Below the pieces are notes generated by a model. The model had not been told where the DNA came from and made no database searches. It was given only the letters and a program-made list of their open reading frames with translations. Positions 52,568 through 61,876 of a stretch of DNA of 64,000 bases are shown in pieces. The position numbers were made by a program, and so were the translations under genes. Source of the stretch: Aliamphritea ceti (GTDB taxonomy: Bacteria; Pseudomonadota; Gammaproteobacteria; Pseudomonadales; Balneatricaceae); NCBI RefSeq assembly GCF_024347215.1, contig NZ_AP025282.1, forward strand, positions 1,302,001-1,366,000. The letters are read 5' to 3'. Positions within the stretch are counted from its first letter, which is position 1, and each line of letters starts with the position of its first letter.

Positions 52568-53917
52568 CTAACTATAGAAGAAGGTTGCCAGACCGAGAAA
52601 GGCAAAGAAGCCTACTACATCGGTAATGGTTGTCAGTAATACGCTACCAGCCAGTGCCGGGTCTATTCCCCAGGCCTTAAGAATAATAGGTAGCATAGTG
52701 CCGGCGAGTGCGGCGGCTATCAAGTTGATAACAATGGCACAGCCGATAATCAGGCCTATGGTGGTATCCTGGAACCATAATACAGCAATAATGGCGACAA
52801 CAACCGCCCAAAGAATACCGTTTACGGTGCCGACGACAAGTTCACGGTTAAGCAGCCAGCCTGCATTGGAGCGCTCAACGTGACCGAGTGCCTGACCCCG
52901 TATCACCAGTGTTAAAGCCTGGCTGCCGGCTATACCACCCATACTTGCGACTATCGGCATGAGTACTGCCAGCGCTACGACCTTGTCGATTGTATCTTCA
53001 AAAATACCAATGACAGCAGAGGCTATAAAGGCAGTAATCAGATTGACGCCTAACCAGACAGCCCTGCGTCTGGTAGTTTTCATGATTGGCGCGAAGGTAT
53101 CTTCGTCATCATCCAGGCCTGCCATACTCATCAGCGAGTGATCAGCATCTTCACGTATTACATCAACCACGTCATCGATAGTAATACGGCCAAGAAGTTT
53201 GTTGTTTTCGTCAACAACAGGAGCTGATACAAGGTCTTCCTGTTCAAACAGTTGTGCAACTTTATCATCGGGCATTTCAGCTTCGATGGGTTCGGCATCT
53301 GTGAACATGATTTCCCGAACAGTGATCGTTGGGTCGCTTACTAGCATGCGCGTAAGTGGCAGGTTACCGATGTATTCATCTCTGCGGTTCACGACGAACA
53401 GGCTGTCGGTCATATCCGGCAACTCATCATGCCGCCGTAAAAAACGCAGTGCAGTCTCTACGCTGATATCCGGACGTACCGTAATTGTATCGGTATTCAT
53501 CAGGCCGCCGGCTGTATCTTCCGGGTAAGACAGGACCGCTTCCAGGCGTTCCCGGTTCTGGCTGCCCATAGAACGCAGAATTTCCCGGGTGAGCGTTTCT
53601 GGTAATTGCTGGATTACATCGGCCATGTCATCAGTTTCTAGGGCTTCAGTAATGGCTAGTACTTCATGCGCATCCATCTGGCTGAGAATTTCAGTACGAA
53701 CGTCATCCCCCAGGTCCTGAAGAACATCTGCTTCCAGCTCCTGGTGAATCAGGCTCCAGAGTAAGCGCCGTTCTTTTGGCGGGGATTTTTCCAGTAGATG
53801 TGCAACTTCAGAAGGCCGCAGAGTATTGTTGAGGGTATAGCGTATTTGCTTGAACTCACCACTTTCCACAGCTTCTGAGAGTTTATCTAGATCTGTTCTT
53901 TCAGTGGTTTCGATCAT
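52568..53917 (-). CDS. mgtE: Magnesium transporter MgtE
   Basis: 449 residues from the ATG at 53917. N-terminal helical MgtE_N domain (about 1-130), two CBS domains (about 135-260) that sense Mg2+ in characterised homologues, a connecting helix, and five C-terminal membrane segments (VNLITAFIASAVIGIF, VLMPIVASMGGIAGSQAL and others). It imports Mg2+ and is gated by cytosolic Mg2+. It probably has its own promoter in the 130-nt gap behind npr. Confidence 0.95.
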   Translation of the reverse strand: MIETTERTDLDKLSEAVESGEFKQIRYTLNNTLRPSEVAHLLEKSPPKERRLLWSLIHQELEADVLQDLGDDVRTEILSQMDAHEVLAITEALETDDMADVIQQLPETLTREILRSMGSQNRERLEAVLSYPEDTAGGLMNTDTITVRPDISVETALRFLRRHDELPDMTDSLFVVNRRDEYIGNLPLTRMLVSDPTITVREIMFTDAEPIEAEMPDDKVAQLFEQEDLVSAPVVDENNKLLGRITIDDVVDVIREDADHSLMSMAGLDDDEDTFAPIMKTTRRRAVWLGVNLITAFIASAVIGIFEDTIDKVVALAVLMPIVASMGGIAGSQALTLVIRGQALGHVERSNAGWLLNRELVVGTVNGILWAVVVAIIAVLWFQDTTIGLIIGCAIVINLIAAALAGTMLPIILKAWGIDPALAGSVLLTTITDVVGFFAFLGLATFFYS

Positions 53918-53960
53918 CAAGTACCTCTGCTTTACCGGATAAAATGACGGGAGAGAGTAT

Positions 53961-53990
53961 CCGGTATAAGACCGGTGAGGGCCTATTATA
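53961..53990 (-). promoter_or_regulatory. Possible promoter and leader hairpin of mgtE
   Basis: Minus strand: a perfect TATAAT (53985-53990) with a poor -35, followed by a small CCGGT/ACCGG hairpin (53961-53975) in the leader. Too small for a known Mg2+ riboswitch. Confidence 0.35.
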
Positions 53991-54046
53991 GCGGATTGTT
54001 TTTCAAGGGATAAGGGATGATTGCAGGAGGTGGAACAGTAACTGGG

Positions 54047-54316
54047 TTATTCTGCTTCGTCGAATCGGTTGTTGATCAGTTCAACAATAGCACTAAGTGC
54101 TTCCTGTTCGTCTTCACCGTCAGTGCTGATTGTCAGCTCGGTGCCTTTGCTGGCGGCGAGCATCATTACCGACATAATACTTTTGCCATCTACCTGACGG
54201 CCGTCTTTAGCCAGCTGAATGTCGCAGCTAAATTTGCTGGTTAGGTTAATCAGCTTAGCGGCAGCCCGGGCATGTAAGCCGAGTTTGTTGATAATGGTAA
54301 GTTGTTGTTCCTGCAT
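54047..54316 (-). CDS. npr: HPr-like phosphocarrier NPr of the nitrogen PTS
   Basis: 89 residues. The phosphorylated histidine is H15 in NKLGLHARAAAK, and S46 in DGKSIMSVMML is the conserved second site. NPr passes phosphate from EI-Ntr (PtsP, not in this window) to EIIA-Ntr (PtsN), a regulatory relay for potassium, nitrogen and envelope stress. It is last in the rpoN-hpf-ptsN-rapZ-npr series. Confidence 0.95.
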   Translation of the reverse strand: MQEQQLTIINKLGLHARAAAKLINLTSKFSCDIQLAKDGRQVDGKSIMSVMMLAASKGTELTISTDGEDEQEALSAIVELINNRFDEAE

Positions 54317-54377
54317 AAAATTATATGCACCTCTGGTTATTCAGTTGCCAGGCTGGCATCTGAAGAGTCTGAATTCC

Positions 54378-55244
54378 TTAAGGCAGTTCACGATGCCTGA
54401 CATGGACATTATCCATAGTTCGTCTGAAATGGCTAGTCAGCTGTTCGGCAATAAATACCGAGCGATGGTGCCCGCCGGTGCAGCCAATACCGATAGTGAC
54501 ATAGCTACGGTTATTTTTCTCGAAAACAGGTAACCATTTTTCCAGATATGCGGTGATATCTGCGAGCATTTCTTTTACTTCACTTTCCTGGCTCAGGAAG
54601 TCGATAACCGGTTGCTGTAAGCCAGTGTATTCCCGTAATGGTGGGAGCCAGTAAGGGTTAGGTAGGCAGCGTACATCGTAGGTGAAGTCCAGATCCAGCG
54701 GTAAGCCGTGCTTGAAACCGAAGGACTCAAACTGTATGGAAAGCCCCTGTTCCTGTTTTTGCATAATGCGCAGTTTGATGCTGTCGCGAAGCTGATACAG
54801 AGAGAGGCGTGTAGTGTCTAGGCGTAAGTCAGCGAGTACTGCTAACGGACTAAGCAATTCGCGCTCATAAGCGATGGCGTCTTTTAAGCTGAGTTGATCA
54901 TCTGAAAGAGGGTGTTTGCGACGCGTAGCGCTGTAGCGTTTGAGGAGAATCTCTTCACTGCTATCAAGGTATAAAAGTTCGCAGCTTACCTGTTGGTTAG
55001 CCCGCAATTTTTTGAAGATTGCCGGAAACTCTTCAAGGTTACTGAGTGGGTTTCGGGCATCTATGCTGACTGCCAACAGTGTCTTTGGGGCGTCCTGGCT
55101 AGGTTTTTCCGGTGGTCGGGTTATCAGTTGTGGTAACAGCTGTGCTGGCAAGTTATCGATGCAATAAAAGCCAATGTCTTCCAGGGCCTGGAGGGCTGTG
55201 CTTTTGCCAGACCCTGAGCGGCCGCTTATCACCACAAGTTTCAT
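54378..55244 (-). CDS. rapZ: RNase adapter protein RapZ
   Basis: 288 residues from the ATG at 55244, one base after the ptsN stop (TGA-T-ATG), indicating coupled translation. Walker A GRSGSGKST (8-16) in the N-terminal kinase-like domain; C-terminal GIGCTGGHHRSVF. In enterobacteria RapZ senses glucosamine-6-phosphate and steers the decay of the GlmZ sRNA by RNase E; whether a GlmZ exists here is unknown. Confidence 0.96.
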   Translation of the reverse strand: MKLVVISGRSGSGKSTALQALEDIGFYCIDNLPAQLLPQLITRPPEKPSQDAPKTLLAVSIDARNPLSNLEEFPAIFKKLRANQQVSCELLYLDSSEEILLKRYSATRRKHPLSDDQLSLKDAIAYERELLSPLAVLADLRLDTTRLSLYQLRDSIKLRIMQKQEQGLSIQFESFGFKHGLPLDLDFTYDVRCLPNPYWLPPLREYTGLQQPVIDFLSQESEVKEMLADITAYLEKWLPVFEKNNRSYVTIGIGCTGGHHRSVFIAEQLTSHFRRTMDNVHVRHRELP

Positions 55245-55245
55245 A

Positions 55246-55707
55246 TCAGTTATCAACCTTGTAATGAGTTGCGATTTCTAGCAGTGCTTCAGCTGAAGGT
55301 GCGTTGCGCAGTTGCTGGCGAAATTCTGCCTGACTGAATAATTCGGCCAGGTTACCTAGCGTCTGCAGATGCTTATCACAGGCGTCTGCCGGTACTAGCA
55401 GGACGAATAGTAAATCAACCGGAGCGCCGTCAATTGCATCAAAGTCGATGGGTTTGGCCAGCTGAACAAGACAGCCTACGACCTGGCTATAGTTATCCAG
55501 TCTGCAATGAGGTATTGCAACACCTTCTCCAATACCTGTACTTCCGAGGCGTTCGCGACCAATCAGGCCTGAGAAAATGTCTTCTTCCTCAAGATCGTCC
55601 AGTTGCTGAGAGATAGTTTGACTGATGAGTTCTAGGGTGCGTTTTTTACTGCCGCCCTCAAGAGCGTGGAGCACTCTTGAGGGGCTGAGTAGATCTTTGA
55701 TTAACAT
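55246..55707 (-). CDS. ptsN: Nitrogen PTS EIIA component PtsN
   Basis: 153 residues. The phosphorylated histidine is H67 in GVAIPHCRLDN; N-terminal MLIKDLLSPSRVL is typical. Unphosphorylated PtsN regulates potassium uptake and other targets in E. coli. It lies 18 nt after hpf and overlaps nothing but is directly joined to rapZ. Confidence 0.95.
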   Translation of the reverse strand: MLIKDLLSPSRVLHALEGGSKKRTLELISQTISQQLDDLEEEDIFSGLIGRERLGSTGIGEGVAIPHCRLDNYSQVVGCLVQLAKPIDFDAIDGAPVDLLFVLLVPADACDKHLQTLGNLAELFSQAEFRQQLRNAPSAEALLEIATHYKVDN

Positions 55708-55725
55708 ATGGTTTCAGAAACGTTG

Positions 55726-56016
55726 CTATTTGTGATTCTTAAGTTTTTCTTTATGTTTGATAACCTGTCGATCGAGCTTGTCAATCAGGCCATCAATTGC
55801 TGCATACATGTCATCGTGTTCGTGTGTCGCGAACAGTTGGCCACCGGCTACGTGAACATCACCTTCAGCCTTCTGCCGGCTCTTTTCTATGCTCAGAGTT
55901 ACCTGAGCATTGGTGATGTTGTCAAAGTGACGTTCCAGCTTACTGAATTTGCTGTGCACATAGTTGCTCAGTGAATCTGTCAGTTCAACATGGTGACCAG
56001 AAATATTGATTTGCAT
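55726..56016 (-). CDS. hpf: Ribosome hibernation promoting factor, short type
   Basis: 96 residues, the short form. N-terminal MQINISGHHVELTDSLSNYV and the central VEKSRQKAEGDVHV-like strand are family features; the C-terminus is Lys-rich. It binds the 30S decoding site in stationary phase and promotes 100S dimers. Position behind rpoN is conserved. Confidence 0.95.
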   Translation of the reverse strand: MQINISGHHVELTDSLSNYVHSKFSKLERHFDNITNAQVTLSIEKSRQKAEGDVHVAGGQLFATHEHDDMYAAIDGLIDKLDRQVIKHKEKLKNHK

Positions 56017-56061
56017 GGCAATCTCCTTGTTAGTGCATTACGGACATAATCCGTAATTTCA

Positions 56062-57570
56062 TTAAACCAGACGCTTTCGCTCATTTGAAGGTGGAATGTT
56101 CAAAGACTCGCGATATTTAGCAATGGTTCGTCGGGCGACTTTAATTCCCTGCTCATCCAGCAGTTGAGTAATCTTATTGTCACTCAGTGGTTTTGCAGGG
56201 CTTTCAGCTGCAACCAGTTTTTTAATCAGTGCACGTATTGCAGTAGAAGAACAGGTTCCACCGCCGTCGGTACTGACGTGACTGGAGAAAAAATATTTTA
56301 GTTCGAAAATACCCCTTGGGGTATGCATGTACTTTTGGGTTGTAACTCTGGAAATGGTTGATTCATGCATATCGACAGCTTCGGCAATATCGTGCAGTAC
56401 CATTGGTCGCATGGCTTCTTCGCCTTCTTCCAGGAAGTCTTGCTGACGGGCAACAATTTCCCGGGTTACTTTGAGTAAAGTTTCATTACGGCTGAGAATG
56501 CTTTTTATAAACCAGCGGGCTTCCTGTAAATGACTTTTCAGATAGGTATTATCCGGGCTGTTATCTGCGCGCTTAATTAAATCTGCATAGCTGTCGTTTA
56601 TGCGCAGGCGGGGGGATGCTTCCGGACTTAGCCGGACTTGCCATATACCTTTATCTTGGCTGACGAATACATCAGGAATTACATACTCTGAATGTGTAGT
56701 TGTAATGCTGGCGCCAGGTTTTGGATTAAGTGTCTGGATCAGAGCAACTACTGCCTGTAACTGAGGTTCTTTCAGGCGGGTTTTACGCATTAATAATTTG
56801 TAGTCATGATTGCCAAGGATGGGCAGGTATTGGCTGACAACTTTGCGTGTTTCTTTGAGGTAAGCAGTGTCTGCCGGCAGCTGATTAAGTTGCAGCATCA
56901 GGCATTCACTCAAGTCTCGGGCAGCAACGCCTGGTGGATCAAATTGCTGTACTCGGCGAAGTACTGCTTCAATTTCATCCAATTCAGTTTCTTGTAAGAA
57001 CTGGTCGTCCTGACTTATAAAGTGCTCGTGGATCGCTTCCAGTTCGATACTCAGGTAGCCATCAGGGGTAATACCATCAATGATATTCGTCGCGATTAAC
57101 TGATCCAGTTCGCTCATTGGCGTAAGGTTAAGCTGCCAATTTAGATGATCCTGAAGGGTTTCAACGGCTGTGTCGTTAGCTTCAAAGTTGCTGTCACTGA
57201 AGTCGTTATTGCTGGTGGAGCTGCTGGGAGTCGCCGTCTGAAAGGTGTCTTCCCACTGGCTGTCAGTTGCCAGTTCGTCTGGAATGTCTTCGCTCCAGTC
57301 GCTGTCCGCGACATGGGTTTCTTCAGGCTCAGCGCTAACTGTTTCGGTCGTTTCCTGCTTGGCAGGGGAGTCAGCATCGTGCTCCGTTTTTGCTTCATTG
57401 CTTTCGGACGAATCTTCCTCGCCAACTTCCAGCATTGGATTTGAGTCGAGAGCTTCCTGGATTTCCTGTTGCAAATCAAGCGTTGACAGTTGTAACAGCC
57501 GAATCGCCTGCTGCAATTGCGGGGTCATCGTAAGGTGCTGGCCAATCTTCAGTTGTAACGCTTGTTTCAT
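56062..57570 (-). CDS. rpoN: RNA polymerase sigma-54 factor
   Basis: 502 residues. Region I Gln-rich activator-interaction head (QLKIGQHLTMTPQLQQAIRLL), acidic Ser/Glu-rich region II (about 50-115), core-binding domain, HTH near HESTISRVTTQKY, and RpoN box ARRTIAKYRE (479-488), which reads the -24 element. It directs transcription of nitrogen, motility and other genes with ATP-dependent activators. It lies 39 nt after lptB. Confidence 0.98.
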   Translation of the reverse strand: MKQALQLKIGQHLTMTPQLQQAIRLLQLSTLDLQQEIQEALDSNPMLEVGEEDSSESNEAKTEHDADSPAKQETTETVSAEPEETHVADSDWSEDIPDELATDSQWEDTFQTATPSSSTSNNDFSDSNFEANDTAVETLQDHLNWQLNLTPMSELDQLIATNIIDGITPDGYLSIELEAIHEHFISQDDQFLQETELDEIEAVLRRVQQFDPPGVAARDLSECLMLQLNQLPADTAYLKETRKVVSQYLPILGNHDYKLLMRKTRLKEPQLQAVVALIQTLNPKPGASITTTHSEYVIPDVFVSQDKGIWQVRLSPEASPRLRINDSYADLIKRADNSPDNTYLKSHLQEARWFIKSILSRNETLLKVTREIVARQQDFLEEGEEAMRPMVLHDIAEAVDMHESTISRVTTQKYMHTPRGIFELKYFFSSHVSTDGGGTCSSTAIRALIKKLVAAESPAKPLSDNKITQLLDEQGIKVARRTIAKYRESLNIPPSNERKRLV

Positions 57571-57609
57571 ATAACTGCTTGTACCTGTCAGATAAAGAAG
57601 GGGTGAAAA

Positions 57610-58335
57610 CTACAGACGGAACTGCTCGCCAAGATATGCCTGCTTCACTTGCTGATTACTCAGTATATCTTCTGGTGCGCCAGCGGCAAGGATATATCCT
57701 TCACTGACGATATATGCCTGTTCACAAATGTCTAAAGTTTCGCGAACATTGTGGTCAGTAATCAGAATACCAATGTTTTTACTTTGCAGGTGTTTGATTG
57801 TTGCTTTTATATCTGTAACTGAAATAGGGTCTACGCCAGCGAAAGGTTCATCCAGCAGGATAAAGCTAGGTTCGGTTGCCAGCGCACGGGCAATTTCAAC
57901 CCGCCGACGTTCACCGCCTGACAGGCTCATACCTAGGCTATCAGCCAGATGTGTTACGTGAAACTCTTCCAGTAACTCTGAAAGTTTTTCTTCGCGTTGC
58001 TGTTTGTTAAGTTCAGGGCGGGTCTCGAGAATCGCCATAATATTATTGCGAACGCTCAGCTTCCGAAAAATGGATGCTTCCTGAGGAAGGTAGCCAATGC
58101 CTTTTCGGGCACGATTATGCATAGCTTGTCTGGTGAGGTCCTGACCATCGAGCTGGATAGTGCCCTTGTCAGCATCTACTAAACCGACAATCATATAGAA
58201 ACAGGTAGTTTTACCTGCGCCGTTAGGGCCAAGTAACCCAACAATCTGGCCACGTTCAATGTGCAGGGAGACATCTTTTACAACTGACCGGCCTTTGTAA
58301 CTCTTGGCCAGGTTAAGAGCTTCTAAGCTACTCAT
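57610..58335 (-). CDS. lptB: LPS export ABC transporter ATPase LptB
   Basis: 241 residues. Walker A GPNGAGKTT (36-44), Q-loop YLPQEASIF, signature LSGGERRR, Walker B FILLDEPFAGVDP, switch His in ITDHNVRET. It powers extraction of LPS from the inner membrane with LptF/LptG, which are not in this window. Its ATG shares one base with the lptA stop. Confidence 0.98.
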   Translation of the reverse strand: MSSLEALNLAKSYKGRSVVKDVSLHIERGQIVGLLGPNGAGKTTCFYMIVGLVDADKGTIQLDGQDLTRQAMHNRARKGIGYLPQEASIFRKLSVRNNIMAILETRPELNKQQREEKLSELLEEFHVTHLADSLGMSLSGGERRRVEIARALATEPSFILLDEPFAGVDPISVTDIKATIKHLQSKNIGILITDHNVRETLDICEQAYIVSEGYILAAGAPEDILSNQQVKQAYLGEQFRL

Positions 58336-58853
58336 TAATTAGTGTCGCTCTGAGTTGCTTTAGGCTGAATCACCATAATTACCCGTTCGTTTGAGGATTT
58401 ATTGTCGCTGAAGGCTTCGATGGTACTTTTTTTCATATCGTATACGATACGGTCTCCGGTAAAAACGTCGCCACCCTGAGTGACTTTAGCTTTGCCGGTG
58501 ATAACCAGTACTTCTGCAAGCGTATCGTAATCCAGCTTACTGCCATAGGCATGGGTCAGAGGGTCTTGTTTATTGGGCTTTTGTTCATAGTGAGCGGGTG
58601 AGCCAAGGGCTTTAATATTTGTAACCCCACCGTTAGCCTGTTTTAACTCGACAGTACTTCCTTCAATTTTTAGAGTGCCCTGTTGAACGTTGACTGCGCC
58701 TTTGTAGACAGTTATCCCTGTTAGTTCATTCATGTTGGCGTTGTCGGCAGCTATATGAATGGGTTGGGATTTATCTTCAGGTAGCGCTGTAGCCAGGCTG
58801 GAAAACAGAGCTGAAAGTAGAATGAAAGGTGTTGCAATACGGCTAATTGACAT
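58335..58853 (-). CDS. lptA: LPS transport periplasmic protein LptA
   Basis: 172 residues with a signal peptide (PFILLSALFSSLATALP) and an OstA/LptA beta-jellyroll: QPIHIAADNANMNELTGITVYKGAV, GDVFTGDRIVYDM. LptA forms the periplasmic bridge that carries LPS to LptD. It overlaps lptC by 11 nt. Confidence 0.96.
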   Translation of the reverse strand: MSISRIATPFILLSALFSSLATALPEDKSQPIHIAADNANMNELTGITVYKGAVNVQQGTLKIEGSTVELKQANGGVTNIKALGSPAHYEQKPNKQDPLTHAYGSKLDYDTLAEVLVITGKAKVTQGGDVFTGDRIVYDMKKSTIEAFSDNKSSNERVIMVIQPKATQSDTN

Positions 58854-59412
58854 AGTGAAGCCCTTTTACTTGGGATTGCAATTCGACAGTGTTGACGTTG
58901 AAATCAGCTTGCATGCCAACGCCTGTAGTTCGGCCTGACTGGTCAGATATTGTGACTTTTGAAGCTGTTTTCGCAAGTTTTTTTTCAGTGAAGACAGTCA
59001 GAACCTCGGTATTAATCGTCTGCTGTTTTTCAGGCTGTTGATGATCTCTGATGATCACATTGCCGATAAATTCAATCTGCTTGCTCTGATCTGGAATTTC
59101 GCCCTGATTACTATTAACTGAATTAGTAAGCTTACCCAGTTCGAAAAAGTGTATTTCAGGTTTTAATAATTCCAGACGTTGTTTTGCTGGCAGGTGTTCA
59201 ATGAATTCTGAGGTAAGTGACTGAGTCTTGAATCCATCGGAACTGAAATCTTTGCTGTGGCTTTGCTTGATAAAATAGTCTGCTTGCGGGTGAGCAGGCT
59301 TGTTATCAGCATTTTTTGGTTTCTGCCCTGGGTCTTGCCAACCCAGGTAGAAAACACTGACGCCTACAATAAGTATCGCAATGAGTAAGCGTAGTCGGGA
59401 CCGTGACATCAC
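58843..59412 (-). CDS. lptC: LPS export protein LptC
   Basis: 189 residues. One N-terminal membrane anchor (about 8-25, LLIAILIVGVSVFYLGW) and a periplasmic LptC jellyroll ending VGMQADFNVNTVELQSQVKG. It receives LPS from LptBFG and passes it to LptA. It overlaps kdsC by four bases. Confidence 0.93.
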   Translation of the reverse strand: MMSRSRLRLLIAILIVGVSVFYLGWQDPGQKPKNADNKPAHPQADYFIKQSHSKDFSSDGFKTQSLTSEFIEHLPAKQRLELLKPEIHFFELGKLTNSVNSNQGEIPDQSKQIEFIGNVIIRDHQQPEKQQTINTEVLTVFTEKKLAKTASKVTISDQSGRTTGVGMQADFNVNTVELQSQVKGLHYVN

Positions 59413-59945
59413 AGATATTCTGCCCAGATTGCATCAAGTTTCTGCTGCGCTGCAAGAATCGTTTCGCAGAACTCTCTGCCTGCGCCTTGTCCGGCCAGAC
59501 GGGTTGTGCACCAGTCTGCATGCTGACGCACAAAGTCATGGCCGCCATTAACCGTTGCACCAAAAACCACCGCACGAATAGCGGCCAGGTCTGGCAGGTC
59601 ATCGCCGATATATGCTGTGTTGTCAGGGGTAAAACCAGTATCTGACCAAAGTTCTTTCAGAGCTGTTAATTTATCTTCGCGTCCCTGATACAGGTAATGG
59701 ATACCTAAGGAATTAGCGCGTTTTTCAACCTGGGGAGAGCTTCGGCCAGTTATAATGGCTGTTTTGATGCCTGCTTGCTGCAGCATCTTGATACCAAGTC
59801 CGTCCAGAGTATTGAAATTTTTAATTTCGCTGCCGTCCGGGAGAAAGTTTAATTTTCCGTCTGTGAGAACACCGTCGACATCAAATACCGCAAGCCGAAC
59901 ATTTTGCATATTTTGGATAAGTTGTTCAGAAATGTTTGCCAGCAT
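59409..59945 (-). CDS. kdsC: 3-deoxy-D-manno-octulosonate 8-phosphate phosphatase KdsC
   Basis: 178 residues, HAD superfamily. Catalytic D22 and D24 in FDVDGVLTDG, motif II Thr in IITGRSS, Lys near NSLGIHYLYQGREDKL and motif III in YIGDDLPDL. It makes free KDO for LPS core. It overlaps the kdsD stop by one base. Confidence 0.96.
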   Translation of the reverse strand: MLANISEQLIQNMQNVRLAVFDVDGVLTDGKLNFLPDGSEIKNFNTLDGLGIKMLQQAGIKTAIITGRSSPQVEKRANSLGIHYLYQGREDKLTALKELWSDTGFTPDNTAYIGDDLPDLAAIRAVVFGATVNGGHDFVRQHADWCTTRLAGQGAGREFCETILAAQQKLDAIWAEYL

Positions 59946-60919
59946 CAGATAACTCCAGCCTGTAACATGTCGTGCATGTTAAGAGCGCCTACCGGCGTTC
60001 CTTGTTCATTCAGTACAATTAATGCGTTAATCTTATGTGTTTGCATAATTTGTAATGCTTCAGCGGCAAGCATTTCGGCTTCTGCTGTGGTGCATTCACG
60101 GGTCATGACCTGGCTGATTGGAGTGTTCTTCAGGTCAATATTTTGATCCAGAGTTCGGCGCAGGTCACCATCGGTAAATATACCGGCAAGTTTGCCGTCT
60201 GCACTTTGAATACCTGTCATACCTAAGCGTTTGCGGGTTACTTCAATTAAAGCATTATCCAGTGAAGTATCAGGGCTGACCATAGGTATTTCGTCACCGC
60301 TGTGCATAATATCTGCAACCTTCAGCAGCAGGCGACGTCCCAGGCTTCCTCCGGGATGAGAAAATGCAAAGTCTTCTGCACTGAATCCGCGGGCTTCTAA
60401 AAGAGCAATAGCTAATGCGTCTCCAATAACAAGTGCCGCTGTGGTGCTGGATGTAGGTGCTAATCCAAGCGGACAGGCTTCTTCGGTAACGGCAACATTT
60501 AAATTAGCGTTGGCGAAACGTGAAAGTGTTGATTCAGGGTTACCAGTTATACTGATCAGAGGGGCATTCATACGTTTGATCAGTGGTAGAAGTGCAGTGA
60601 CTTCACTGGTTTCTCCGGAATTAGATAATGCAATTATCAGGTCGTCCGGAGTGATCATTCCTAAATCACCGTGACTGGCTTCACCTGGGTGTACAAAAAA
60701 AGCCGGTGTGCCAGTAGATGCCAGCGTTGCTGCGATTTTCTTACCGATATGGCCTGATTTACCCATCCCGGTAACAATAACTCTGCCGCTACAGTTGAGT
60801 ACGAGTTGGCAGGCGTTATCAAAGTCGCCGTCTAAATGCTTTTCCAGATCGGCAATTGCCGCCTGTTCAATGTTGATCGTTCGGCGCGCTGAAGCTAGAA
60901 AATTAAATGTTTTACTCAT
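59945..60919 (-). CDS. kdsD: D-arabinose 5-phosphate isomerase KdsD
   Basis: 324 residues. N-terminal SIS sugar-isomerase domain (about 35-170; VTGMGKSGHIGKKIAATLASTGTPAFFVHPGEASHGDLG) and two C-terminal CBS domains (about 205-324). It converts ribulose 5-phosphate to arabinose 5-phosphate, the first KDO-specific step. It directly follows the antiporter gene. Confidence 0.96.
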   Translation of the reverse strand: MSKTFNFLASARRTINIEQAAIADLEKHLDGDFDNACQLVLNCSGRVIVTGMGKSGHIGKKIAATLASTGTPAFFVHPGEASHGDLGMITPDDLIIALSNSGETSEVTALLPLIKRMNAPLISITGNPESTLSRFANANLNVAVTEEACPLGLAPTSSTTAALVIGDALAIALLEARGFSAEDFAFSHPGGSLGRRLLLKVADIMHSGDEIPMVSPDTSLDNALIEVTRKRLGMTGIQSADGKLAGIFTDGDLRRTLDQNIDLKNTPISQVMTRECTTAEAEMLAAEALQIMQTHKINALIVLNEQGTPVGALNMHDMLQAGVI

Positions 60920-60922
60920 TAC

Positions 60923-61876
60923 TTAAACGCTCATTTGGTATAACACACCTAAATATGTAGCATAGCCAACCAGTAGCAATGCGCCTTCCGGACGGCTGAT
61001 ACGCGGTGGCTTCTGCCACAGAGCTAAGACCAGCAGCAAGGCGGTAAGGCTAAGCGTAACGCCATAGTCTCGCCATATTACGACCGCATCAAATGTAATT
61101 GGTGCCAGAAAACCTGGTACAGCCATAACTGCTGCAATATTAAAAATATTTGAACCAACAATATTACCGATAGCTATATCTGTATGACCTTTAAGGGCGC
61201 TGGCAACAGAGGCTGCAAGTTCAGGCAGGCTGGTGCCAATTGCAACAATTGTCAGACCAATAACCAGATCACTCACGCCTAATGATACAGCGATTTCTGT
61301 AGCACCCCATACCAGTGCCCGTGAGCTGGCTGCAAGCAATGCTAACCCTAGTATCAGCCAAAATAATGCCTTAGATGTTGCCATGTCAGGCAGTTCTTCA
61401 TCTTCACTGGCGAGCTCGTCATTCTCTGCAGATTTTTGAAAGCGCGCGAACATGAACAGGCTGAATATAAGTGCTGCGACAAGAATTAATGCATCTGTTA
61501 ACCCCAGGTACTGATCGAATAAAACCAATCCGGCTAGCAGCGTAATACCCAGAAGTAGAGGGATTTCGCGTTTTAGTACGCCTGATTTAACAGGGAGCTG
61601 AGTGATGAGTGCTGTGACTCCAAGTACTAATCCGATATTTGCAATATTTGACCCGAGTGCGTTACCTATTGCCAGCCCCCCGGCTCCGGTGGTTGAAGCC
61701 ATAGCTGATACCAGAATCTCAGGTGCAGAAGTGCCGAATGAAACAACGGTCAGACCGATTAGCATAGGCGACATGCCGAAGTTTTTTGCGGTTGCCGCTG
61801 CACCGTCTACAAAGCGGTCAGCACTCCAGACCAGTACGACAAAACCGGCGAGTAAAGCAAGAATAGGGAAAAGCAT
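60923..61876 (-). CDS. yrbG: Calcium/sodium antiporter, YrbG type
   Basis: 317 residues, about ten membrane helices in two inverted halves. The two alpha repeats are visible: SFGTSAPEILVSAMAST with GNALGSNIANIGLVLG, and AIGTSLPELAASVASALKG with GNIVGSNIFNIAAVM; they carry the ion-binding acidic residues of CaCA exchangers. It heads the kdsDC-lptCAB cluster, as in E. coli. Confidence 0.93.
   Translation of the reverse strand: MLFPILALLAGFVVLVWSADRFVDGAAATAKNFGMSPMLIGLTVVSFGTSAPEILVSAMASTTGAGGLAIGNALGSNIANIGLVLGVTALITQLPVKSGVLKREIPLLLGITLLAGLVLFDQYLGLTDALILVAALIFSLFMFARFQKSAENDELASEDEELPDMATSKALFWLILGLALLAASSRALVWGATEIAVSLGVSDLVIGLTIVAIGTSLPELAASVASALKGHTDIAIGNIVGSNIFNIAAVMAVPGFLAPITFDAVVIWRDYGVTLSLTALLLVLALWQKPPRISRPEGALLLVGYATYLGVLYQMSV

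Noticed and set aside
53961..53990. Magnesium riboswitch before mgtE
   Set aside because: The leader is only about 60 nt with one 5-bp hairpin, too small for the known M-box or mgtA-type elements.
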